The position numbers and the translations under genes were made by a program. From positions 1 through 34,860 of the forward strand of contig DAOVCF010000003.1 in assembly GCA_030670165.1 (NCBI GenBank): a DNA stretch of 34,860 nucleotides. The letters run 5' to 3'. The notes below the pieces were generated by a model. That model did not search any database. It saw only the letters and a list, made by a program, of their open reading frames with translations, and was not told where the DNA came from. The stretch comes from Candidatus Stahliibacteriota bacterium (GTDB taxonomy: Bacteria > Hydrothermota > Tepidihabitantia > B3-TA06). Below, piece by piece: positions 18,687 to 26,479 of this stretch; the stretch's first letter is position 1; each line of letters begins with the position of its first letter.

Positions 18687-19432
18687 TCATCCTTCGGTAG
18701 CGAAGTCGGTCTTCTTTGGCAAATACTGCCTGACCAGACCATTGGTGTGCTCGTTGGTTCCTCTCTGCCATGAAGAGTAAGGTTCGTAGAAGAAGCACCG
18801 GATGTCTGTTTCTTTAGAGATGACTTCATGCTCAGCATTCTCTGGGCCATTGTCAAGAGTTAGAGTGCGGCGAGCGTCTTTTGGAAAGCGGATCAAACAG
18901 TTGATCATCGCCTGGGAGGTTAAAGAAGCAGTTCTGGCATCCAACCTCTCGACCTGAACCAACCTGCTTGAGCGTTCTACCATGGTTAATATAGCCGCCC
19001 TGCTCCGGCGTGAGATCAAGGTGTCTGCCTCCCAGTCCCCAAACCTAGCTCTGGTCTCAACTTCAGACGGCCGGTGCTCTATCCCTATCCTGCCCGCTAT
19101 CTGTTCCGGCGAGGAGTCTTCCTTGAGCTTGGACACCACGTAATCCCTGATCTTATCGTTCTTTAATCGCATCCTGCGGCTCGCCTTTGACCTGCGCTTA
19201 TCCGCTCGCACCTGAGCACGGTGGTCTATGTAGGAGTGGTGGACAGGCGATCTGTTGCGCCGCAACTCACGCGAGATGGTAGAGGGACTCCTGCCTAAAA
19301 CACGGTCCATCTCTCGAATAGATCGCCCGTCTCTACGCATCGTATCTATACCCTATGAGCGCATAAAGCGCTCAAGGGGCACGCTGTCACCTCACGCTCC
19401 TTGAGTCCAAGATGTTGGTATCTTGAGTGCAT
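18687..19432 (-). pseudogene. Degraded IS30-family transposase
   Basis: SIREMDRVLGRSPSTISRELRRN (IS30 HTH), RFGDWEADTLI, LTLDNGPENAEHE, YSSWQRGTNEHTNGLVRQYLPKKTDF. N-terminus MHSRYQHLGLKEREV in another frame ends at a stop, SPEQIAGRI joins directly to GIEHRPSEVE, and the C-terminus is cut after KKTDFATEG. Confidence 0.87.
19356..19374. repeat. Perfect 7-bp hairpin TGAGCGC-ATAAA-GCGCTCA at the break in the IS30 N-terminus
   Basis: Read directly from the sequence. Confidence 0.85.
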
Positions 19433-19469
19433 ACATCCTCAGGATAACGAAATCCCTCTCGCTTTCCAA

Positions 19470-19496
19470 GGTGTTGCACTTCATTATTGAACCCAC
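19470..19496. mobile_element. Candidate IS30 terminal inverted repeat remnant
   Basis: ggtgttgcacttcattattgaaccc lies upstream of the transposase start and resembles IS30-family end sequences from memory. No partner end was recognised. Confidence 0.35.
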
Positions 19497-19533
19497 GACT
19501 TGCATAGTGAGTACAACCCAGTAGACTTTGCTG

Positions 19534-20553
19534 ATGATCTGGTTGTGGGTGCAATTCTTGGTATGTGTGGGGGTGATCGTTGCCGCCGGCACCTATCTCG
19601 TTAAGTTCGGCGACGTGATCGCGGAACGCACCAAGCTGGGAAGACTCTGGGCGGGGGCGATTCTCGTGGCCACCGCCACCTCGTTACCTGAACTCTTCAC
19701 CGGCGTCAGCTCCGTTCTCATATTTGACGTTCCGGATATCGCGGTAGGCACCCTGCTCGGCTCCTGCGTCTTTAATCTGCTTCTTCTGGTCATCCTTGAC
19801 TTTGCCTCCAAGAAAACATCGTTCTTTGACGGGGTTCATCCGGCATACATCGTAGAAACATCTTTCTCATTGGTTATGGTAGCAATCGTTGCTCTGGGGT
19901 TGTTCTTGTGCAATGCTTTGGAGTGCTTCCCTTGGGTTTGGCCTGGGAGCTTTCTTATTCCGATTATATACGTCTTTGCTGTACGCATCACTATGAGGGA
20001 AGGCAGGTATCCTCCCTATACCCAGGAGATGGTTGTCAGAGAAGAACCCAAGCCGAAGAACCGCTCCAAACGGAGACCTGTCAGTTTAGGCAAAGCCATA
20101 CTTGGCTATGCGATCTCGGCTGTTCTGGTTATCGCTGTTTCCCTGTGGCTGCCCGGGGTGGCCGCGCGGATCGCCGCCCGAACCGGCATCGGTACCAGCG
20201 TCATCGGCGGCATCCTGGTGGCGCTCACCACCTCCTTGCCCGAAATCGTCACCACCCTGGCCGCGTTACGCATCGGCGCGGCGGATATGGCGTTCTCCAA
20301 CGTGGTCGGCTCCAACATGTTCAACATGCTGATACTTTCGGTGGACGACATGCTCTACTTCAAGGGACCGATCACATCACACGTGTCCTCAATCAACCTC
20401 GCCACCGCCGTTATCGTTATGGGTATGACCGGGGTGGTGATCACCGCGCTCGCCGTGCGCAGACAGCGTAAGTTTCTCAGACTCTCCTGGGCCAGCTGGG
20501 CGCTGGTGGCAGGGTTTATCATAAACATCATCCTGGTGGTCTCCTCAAAGTAA
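19534..20553 (+). CDS. Sodium/calcium exchanger family (CaCA) antiporter
   Basis: Two alpha-repeats: GAILVATATSLPELFTGVSSV..GTLLGSCVFNLLLL and GGILVALTTSLPEIVTTLAALRIG..NVVGSNMFNMLIL, in a polytopic protein. Confidence 0.88.
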   Translation: MIWLWVQFLVCVGVIVAAGTYLVKFGDVIAERTKLGRLWAGAILVATATSLPELFTGVSSVLIFDVPDIAVGTLLGSCVFNLLLLVILDFASKKTSFFDGVHPAYIVETSFSLVMVAIVALGLFLCNALECFPWVWPGSFLIPIIYVFAVRITMREGRYPPYTQEMVVREEPKPKNRSKRRPVSLGKAILGYAISAVLVIAVSLWLPGVAARIAARTGIGTSVIGGILVALTTSLPEIVTTLAALRIGAADMAFSNVVGSNMFNMLILSVDDMLYFKGPITSHVSSINLATAVIVMGMTGVVITALAVRRQRKFLRLSWASWALVAGFIINIILVVSSK

Positions 20554-20636
20554 GCTGCACGAGGGCTCAAGCAGAGGGCAAGTTTGGGTATTAAAAATGA
20601 CATAAAAGCCTTCCGTATCCGCGGCTGGTTTTGTCC

Positions 20637-20664
20637 TTGACAAGGAATGTGGGGTGGGTATCAT
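20637..20664 (+). promoter_or_regulatory. Putative glmS-like promoter (TTGACA-N16-TATCAT), -10 box ending 8 nt before ATG
   Basis: TTGACA 20637-20642, spacer 20643-20658, TATCAT 20659-20664. ATG at 20673. Confidence 0.6.
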
Positions 20665-20672
20665 TAAGTTCC

Positions 20673-22481
20673 ATGTGTGGATTCTTTGCAATCTCCTTCT
20701 CCAGCCAACGTGCCGATCTCGGTAAGATACTCTACCGGGCCGGAACAAGGCTTGCTTACCGCGGATACGATACTGCAGGGGTGGCGACTATCTCTGAAGG
20801 CGGGAGGCTTGATCTCAGAAAGGACGCGGGTGAGGTCGAAGAACTCAACGAAAAGCTGGGGTTCTCGGAGATGACAGGTCAGCGCGGGATAATCCAGCTT
20901 CGTTGGGCCACTTTTGGATTTCCTAATCATCAAAACTCCCAGCCCCATCACGATTGCCGCAGGTTTCTCGTGGGGGCCCACAACGGGAACATAATCAACA
21001 CCCGCAGCCTGCGCGATGAGCTTTCCTCAAACGGTCATATACTGCTCGGTGAGAACGACGGCGAGGTGATACTGCATCTTTTGGAGGAACCTTTCTATCG
21101 TAGCAGGAATCTTGTCTATGCGGCCAAGGAGGCTGCTGCCAGAATGAAGGGTGCCTATGCTTACGTTACTACCTCCCTTGACGGCGACGGGTTCGTGTCG
21201 GTAAAGAACGGTTCTTCGCTTTTCCTGGGAGTCGGGGATGGATTTCGTTGTGTTTGCAGCGATCTGGTTGCCATCCTTGACCTTACCCGAAACGTGATAC
21301 AGCTTCAGGACGAAGACCTTGTCCACTTCACCTCGGATTCCCACAGGATTTACAATATCCGAAATATAGATGACCCGATCGAGCGGGAAACGCAGACCCT
21401 TTCCATTACCCCTGAGGAGATAACCAAGGGTGACTACCCCCATTTTATGCTCAAGGAGATTCACGAGATTCCTTCGAAGGCTCAAGAACTCATACGTTAT
21501 CTTCCCAAAGCAGAACATACTTCCACGGTGATTGAGAAGCTTGCATCTGCGCGAAGGGTTTTCTTCGTGGGTGCTGGTTCATCGCACTTTGCAGGGCTTT
21601 TAGGCTCGTTCTACTTCGGACGACTGGCCAAGATTCCGGTAACCCCCTCATTTGGCAGCGAGTTTCTGGAGAAGTATAAGGACTGTGTTGATGAACGAGA
21701 TGTAGTCCTTCTGATCTCCCAGAGCGGGGAAACCAAAGATATAAAGAACGTTCTTGACGCAATCCAGAATCGAACCCAGATTATCTCACTTGTGAACAAC
21801 ATCGGCTCAACCCTTGCCATGCGTTCGAGTTACGTTCTGCCAATAGCCTCCGATCTGGAGATAGCCGTGCCTGCAACCAAGACCTACGTTAACCAGGTTA
21901 TTGCCCTGCTCTACCTGGCGCTCAAGATTGCGCAGACTAAAGGCACGAACGGGCTTTCGGCACGCGAGTTCCTCGCTTTGCCCGATATGCTGCAGACCGT
22001 TCTCGACGATGAAGAGAAGATAGCACCATTTGTTGATTCCCTTATCAACTGGCCTGATGCCTACTATCTGGGTTACGGGATGAGCTATCCTGTGGTGCTT
22101 GAAGGGGCGCTCAAGATGAAGGAGATAACCTATCTCCATGTGGAAGGGATGTATTCCGGGGAGTTCAAGCATGGTTCTATCTCGCGACTTGAGAAAGGCT
22201 ATCCAGTGCTATTTGTGGTTTCTGCGCCTGAGAAGTACTACGTGCTTTCCCATGTTAACGAGGTCCGCACCCGCAAGGGCAGGGTTTTGACCATAGGTCC
22301 ACCCGATGAGGAGCTTGAGGCGGAATCCGATCTCTACTTCAAGTTGCCCCAGGCTCACCCGGTGCTCATGCCCATCCTTTCGACCGTTCCCCTGTACATG
22401 ATTGCCTATAGAACCGCGGTGGGTAGAGGGTTTAACCCGGATCGGCCTCGCAACATCTCAAAGACCATAACAGTGGATTAG
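20673..22481 (+). CDS. Divergent glutamine-fructose-6-phosphate aminotransferase (GlmS-like: N-terminal amidotransferase plus two SIS domains)
   Basis: Start re-assigned to ATG 20673 so Cys2 is the N-terminal nucleophile (MCGFFAI). RLAYRGYDTAGVA, GAHNGNIIN, LISQSGETKD, LKMKEITYLHVEGMYSGEFKHG, RPRNISKTITVD. Confidence 0.85.
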   Translation: MCGFFAISFSSQRADLGKILYRAGTRLAYRGYDTAGVATISEGGRLDLRKDAGEVEELNEKLGFSEMTGQRGIIQLRWATFGFPNHQNSQPHHDCRRFLVGAHNGNIINTRSLRDELSSNGHILLGENDGEVILHLLEEPFYRSRNLVYAAKEAAARMKGAYAYVTTSLDGDGFVSVKNGSSLFLGVGDGFRCVCSDLVAILDLTRNVIQLQDEDLVHFTSDSHRIYNIRNIDDPIERETQTLSITPEEITKGDYPHFMLKEIHEIPSKAQELIRYLPKAEHTSTVIEKLASARRVFFVGAGSSHFAGLLGSFYFGRLAKIPVTPSFGSEFLEKYKDCVDERDVVLLISQSGETKDIKNVLDAIQNRTQIISLVNNIGSTLAMRSSYVLPIASDLEIAVPATKTYVNQVIALLYLALKIAQTKGTNGLSAREFLALPDMLQTVLDDEEKIAPFVDSLINWPDAYYLGYGMSYPVVLEGALKMKEITYLHVEGMYSGEFKHGSISRLEKGYPVLFVVSAPEKYYVLSHVNEVRTRKGRVLTIGPPDEELEAESDLYFKLPQAHPVLMPILSTVPLYMIAYRTAVGRGFNPDRPRNISKTITVD

Positions 22482-22484
22482 ATT

Positions 22485-25286
22485 ATGAGATTTTTGAAGG
22501 TCGTCGGGCTGTTGTTTATTTTCGCCGGGGTTCTTTCCGCTCAGTATTACTACGGCAAGAACAAGGTCCAGCGAAAGGTTGAGCCGACGTATACCTATGA
22601 AACCGAGCACTTCTCCATCTACATCCAAGAGGGTGGAGAACCCTTGGCCCGGTTCGCCGCCGAGGTACTTGAGGAGGCCTATAAACAGCACTCATCTGAT
22701 TTTGGGTTTGATCTCGGTGTAAAGATCCCGGCGATCATCTATAAATCCCAGCCTGACTTCGCCGCCACCAACATTATCCTTGAGCCGATTGAGGAGTCCA
22801 TAGGCGGGTTCTCAGAGCTTTTCAAGAACCGAATCGTGGTACCCTTCACCGGCTCCTACAAGGAGCTGCGCCACGTGCTTTACCACGAGCTTACCCACAT
22901 CTTTCAGTTCGAGCTTTACTTCTCCCTTACCATCTCTAACCTTTTCTCGCTAGTCCCCGGCTTTATGCCGCCTCTCTGGGTTATGGAAGGCTCGGCGGAG
23001 TTCTGTTCATCCCACGGCGGGGAGGATGCAGACGCCTTTATGCGCGACCTTCTTGTATCAAATAACGTAATCCCTTTAGAGGAGTTTGAGTACTACGCCG
23101 GCTACGTCGTCTACCGGCAGGGTGAGAGTGTGTTCCTTTTCATCGAGGAACGCTACGGACGGGAGAAGGTCTTTGAACTGCTGCATGCTATCAAACTCAG
23201 AAGCAACATGGATGCGGCTTTTAAGAAGGTCTTCGGGATGAACGTCGAGGATTTCGGTACCGATTGGCTTAACTGGCTCAGGATGCGTTACCTGCCGGAT
23301 ATGGAGAATCTTGAGAACCGAAAGACCCAGGCACGACTCCTTACCGATCACGAGAAGGACTTCAGCTACTACAACGGCAGCGTGGCGCTTTCGTCTTCAG
23401 GAACCAAGATAGCCTACGCCACCAGCAAGGGTGATTACATCACCGTAAATGTCATAAGCGCCTTTGACGGCAAGCATCTGAAGAGGCTCATCAAGGCAGG
23501 ACGTTCCGCCACCTTCGAACGCCTTCCCCTTCTGCGCAGGAGCCTTGCCTGGTCGGCTGACGAATCTCATCTTGCAGTAGTTGGCTTTTCACGAAGCAAG
23601 CCGGTGCTCTTATGGATTGACTATGCCTCGGGAAAGACAGAAAAACGATACGAGCTCAAGGTAGACGACGCCTATGCTCCGGCTGTCTCTAGAAACCGCG
23701 TTGTCTACGTAGGCATCAAGGAAGGGCAGAGCGATCTATATTCCCTCGATCTTGCCTCCGGTCGTATCGAGCGTCTGACTTATGATCTGTACGAGGAGGC
23801 CGATCCTTCCTTTGACCGGGACCTCATCCTTTACGTTTCGGACAGGCCCGATGCCGGTGAAACCTGGGAGGTGGGAAGCTATGCTGTATGGGAACTCCTT
23901 GTATCCGGACGCACGAAACGCATCACTCACCGGTTTGCGCATATTGCTTCCCCGTATCGAATAGAGGAAAACCTTTACTTCATCGGCCCGGGTTTTCAGC
24001 TTTATACCTTTTCTCAAGACGACTCGACCCTTACTGCGCTCACCAACTGGTTCGAGAAGATCGAGGAGTTTTCTCCTTCCTTTAGCGGCAAGACGGCGAT
24101 GCTTGTCTACAACAACACTGGCTGGGACGTGGCCATGCTTAACGGTCAAATTACCTCGTTGGTATCCACACAGGAGGCTGATACATCAGAGGTTACTTCC
24201 GAACCTTACCTTTACGAGGAGGAAGAGGTTACGCTCGAAGATTTTTCACGCTATCGCGCCTCATTCTCGCCCGACTACATCTACGGTTCAGGGGCCTACT
24301 CCAGTCTTTACGGGGCAATGGGAAACTTCAGTTTAGGCATAAGTGACATGCTTGGGGATCACCGTATCTACATAGACGCAAATCTTTACGGTGACATACT
24401 TTACTCCGATATCGCGGTCTCTTACTGGTATCTCAAGCACAGGGTAGACTTTGCAGTAGGTGCATTTCAGTTTGCCGATTTCTTTATGTACTGGACCTCG
24501 GATTCAACCTTTAATTACATTGAACGAGCCCGCCGCGGTGTAAGCACCCTGATCTCCGTTCCTGCAAGCAAGTTCTTCCGCGTCCAGACAGGGGCGGATG
24601 CGATGGCGGTGACTCAGCACGAATATCTGGACTGCCGGTTTGTGAGCTACTCGCAGTTTGAGCCGACTTACGACACGTTTTACACCCAGCCTTTGTTCCA
24701 GACCAGCGGTGCTATTATCTTTGACAACGCCTTGTGGAACTATGCTACGCCTATGCGTGGCTTAAGGTTGAGGCTCGGCGGATACTCCTCCGTATTCTCC
24801 TCGCTTAAGTATCAAACGGTTATGACCGATCTAAGGGGGTATCTGGGGATCACACGTAGTGCCTCGTTCGCCATTCGGGGTTTTGGTGGCGCAAGTTTTG
24901 GTAAGGATAACGAATACTTTACCCTGGGAGGAGCCTATGACGTTCGCGGGTACAGTACCTACTACCCCGACTTTGGATCGAAGGTGTTTTTTTCAAATTT
25001 AGAACTGCGAGTGCCGTTTGTTAATCAGTTGGATATTGCCTTTCCGGTTCCACTCACCATTAGCGGCATCCGCGGAGTAGTGTTTACCGACGCAGGTTTC
25101 ATCTGGGATGAGGAATCGCCTGTGTTATGGGAGAACGGCAATCTTGTTGACCTCAAGGCGAGCTACGGAGCCGGTATCCGTTGGCTTTTCGGCTACTGGA
25201 TGCTCAAACTCGATTTTGCAAGACCGTATCAAACAGAAGAAGATAAACCATGGCGCGTTCACTTCAGACTGGGAGCGGATTTTTGA
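22485..25286 (+). CDS. Secreted/outer-membrane protein: N-terminal gluzincin-like metallopeptidase, TolB-like beta-propeller, C-terminal BamA-like barrel
   Basis: Signal peptide; HELTH motif (LYHELTHIFQFELYF) with downstream WVMEGSAEF; propeller-type repeats (DLYSLDLASGRIERLTYDLYEEADPSFDRDLILYVSDR); C-terminal YDVRGYSTYYPDFGSKVFFSNLELRVPF..GVVFTDAGFIW..YGAGIRWLFGYWMLKLDFARPY..RVHFRLGADF. Confidence 0.8.
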   Translation: MRFLKVVGLLFIFAGVLSAQYYYGKNKVQRKVEPTYTYETEHFSIYIQEGGEPLARFAAEVLEEAYKQHSSDFGFDLGVKIPAIIYKSQPDFAATNIILEPIEESIGGFSELFKNRIVVPFTGSYKELRHVLYHELTHIFQFELYFSLTISNLFSLVPGFMPPLWVMEGSAEFCSSHGGEDADAFMRDLLVSNNVIPLEEFEYYAGYVVYRQGESVFLFIEERYGREKVFELLHAIKLRSNMDAAFKKVFGMNVEDFGTDWLNWLRMRYLPDMENLENRKTQARLLTDHEKDFSYYNGSVALSSSGTKIAYATSKGDYITVNVISAFDGKHLKRLIKAGRSATFERLPLLRRSLAWSADESHLAVVGFSRSKPVLLWIDYASGKTEKRYELKVDDAYAPAVSRNRVVYVGIKEGQSDLYSLDLASGRIERLTYDLYEEADPSFDRDLILYVSDRPDAGETWEVGSYAVWELLVSGRTKRITHRFAHIASPYRIEENLYFIGPGFQLYTFSQDDSTLTALTNWFEKIEEFSPSFSGKTAMLVYNNTGWDVAMLNGQITSLVSTQEADTSEVTSEPYLYEEEEVTLEDFSRYRASFSPDYIYGSGAYSSLYGAMGNFSLGISDMLGDHRIYIDANLYGDILYSDIAVSYWYLKHRVDFAVGAFQFADFFMYWTSDSTFNYIERARRGVSTLISVPASKFFRVQTGADAMAVTQHEYLDCRFVSYSQFEPTYDTFYTQPLFQTSGAIIFDNALWNYATPMRGLRLRLGGYSSVFSSLKYQTVMTDLRGYLGITRSASFAIRGFGGASFGKDNEYFTLGGAYDVRGYSTYYPDFGSKVFFSNLELRVPFVNQLDIAFPVPLTISGIRGVVFTDAGFIWDEESPVLWENGNLVDLKASYGAGIRWLFGYWMLKLDFARPYQTEEDKPWRVHFRLGADF

Positions 25287-26479
25287 TGAGAAGATTGGCT
25301 TCTTTTGCGTTTTTTGCGGTAATCGTGGGTGCAGGTTGTGTTCGGGTTGTAAGGCCGCCTTCTGATTTGATCTACGAGGATGTTCCCCAGTACGCATGGG
25401 AAAGCCTTAAACAGCAGGGTTCTTTCAGGTTTGATTACTACGTGGTTCGCAGTTCTATGCAGTTTGAGGTTCAGGGTTCAGGCGTCGTGGTTTTGCCGGA
25501 TGCCCTGCGATTTAAGGGCACATGGCGGATGGGGGAAGAAGAGCGCGTTCTTAATCTGGCCGCCGCTGGAGACTACCAGCTTGAGAGGCAGGGCAGCGAA
25601 TGGATACCCCGACAGAAGAGTGAGGAGGCGAAGATCCTTGAGCAGGCCGATCGAGTGATCCGCAAGGCGCTTCTTCGCAGGAAGGGAAGGGGATTTGAGC
25701 TGGTTGAAGACGATGGGGAAACGATTACTTACTCATTCCAGCCGAACCTCTTTTATCTTGACCCCGGCTTTGAGAAGAAATACACCGCCGAGCTTGTGGT
25801 GGATGGACGCACGTTTCTTCCTAGAAAGATAAACGCCCGCTCCGATGATGACGACATCCAGTTCAAATTCAGCGTCTTGGGTGTCAACAGGCGCAAAAAA
25901 ATCAGGATTCCGTTTTCGGAAAACTTCAAACTCACCTATGCTCTTGAAGAAGGTAGATTTGCCGAGGCTAAGTCGGTGCTTCGCAAGCGCCTGAAGGATG
26001 TGGGCCGCGCATCGCGTATGCGCATCAAAGCAGGGAACCTCGAAGCAGCACTTACATTTCCCGTGGACAAACAAGTGGCAGAGATCCTTGGCGAACCGGG
26101 CCAGCTGGTTATTCTGGGTCTTAACCTTGAGGGCGCAGGTCCACAGATCAACACGCGAGGGGAACTCTCGGATATCTTCCACATCGCCGATACCGTAGCC
26201 GTGCCCGTGGTGCGATCCGTAGGGGTTGGTTTCGACTCACTCAGTCGGCCCCTGCTTGAGTTAACCATTACAAACCCAGAGCCTCGATCACGTGCCTTTG
26301 ACTATCTTGGGGTGGCGGTCGATGGGGTGCTTTATGAGGTCCTTCCGGTTGACAATCCCACGGATGTCCTTAGGATTGCTAACGTGACCACATACGAGGA
26401 AGCCATTGCATTGAGCATAAAGCTGCAGAGGCCGTTCAACGGGCAACTGCGGTTCCTGGATCAGGAAAGACTCAGATGA
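25286..26479 (+). CDS. Lipoprotein with C-terminal SecD P1-head-like domain
   Basis: Start re-assigned to ATG 25286, overlapping the preceding TGA. Lipobox-like FAVIVGAGC. SVLRKRLKDVGRASRMRIKAGNLEAALTFPVD..ILGEPGQLVILGL resembles the SecD periplasmic P1 region. Confidence 0.65.
   Translation: MRRLASFAFFAVIVGAGCVRVVRPPSDLIYEDVPQYAWESLKQQGSFRFDYYVVRSSMQFEVQGSGVVVLPDALRFKGTWRMGEEERVLNLAAAGDYQLERQGSEWIPRQKSEEAKILEQADRVIRKALLRRKGRGFELVEDDGETITYSFQPNLFYLDPGFEKKYTAELVVDGRTFLPRKINARSDDDDIQFKFSVLGVNRRKKIRIPFSENFKLTYALEEGRFAEAKSVLRKRLKDVGRASRMRIKAGNLEAALTFPVDKQVAEILGEPGQLVILGLNLEGAGPQINTRGELSDIFHIADTVAVPVVRSVGVGFDSLSRPLLELTITNPEPRSRAFDYLGVAVDGVLYEVLPVDNPTDVLRIANVTTYEEAIALSIKLQRPFNGQLRFLDQERLR

Noticed and set aside
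19392-19592. 66-aa minus-strand ORF
   Set aside because: It reads across the IS30 end and the exchanger upstream region; no recognisable domain or SD.
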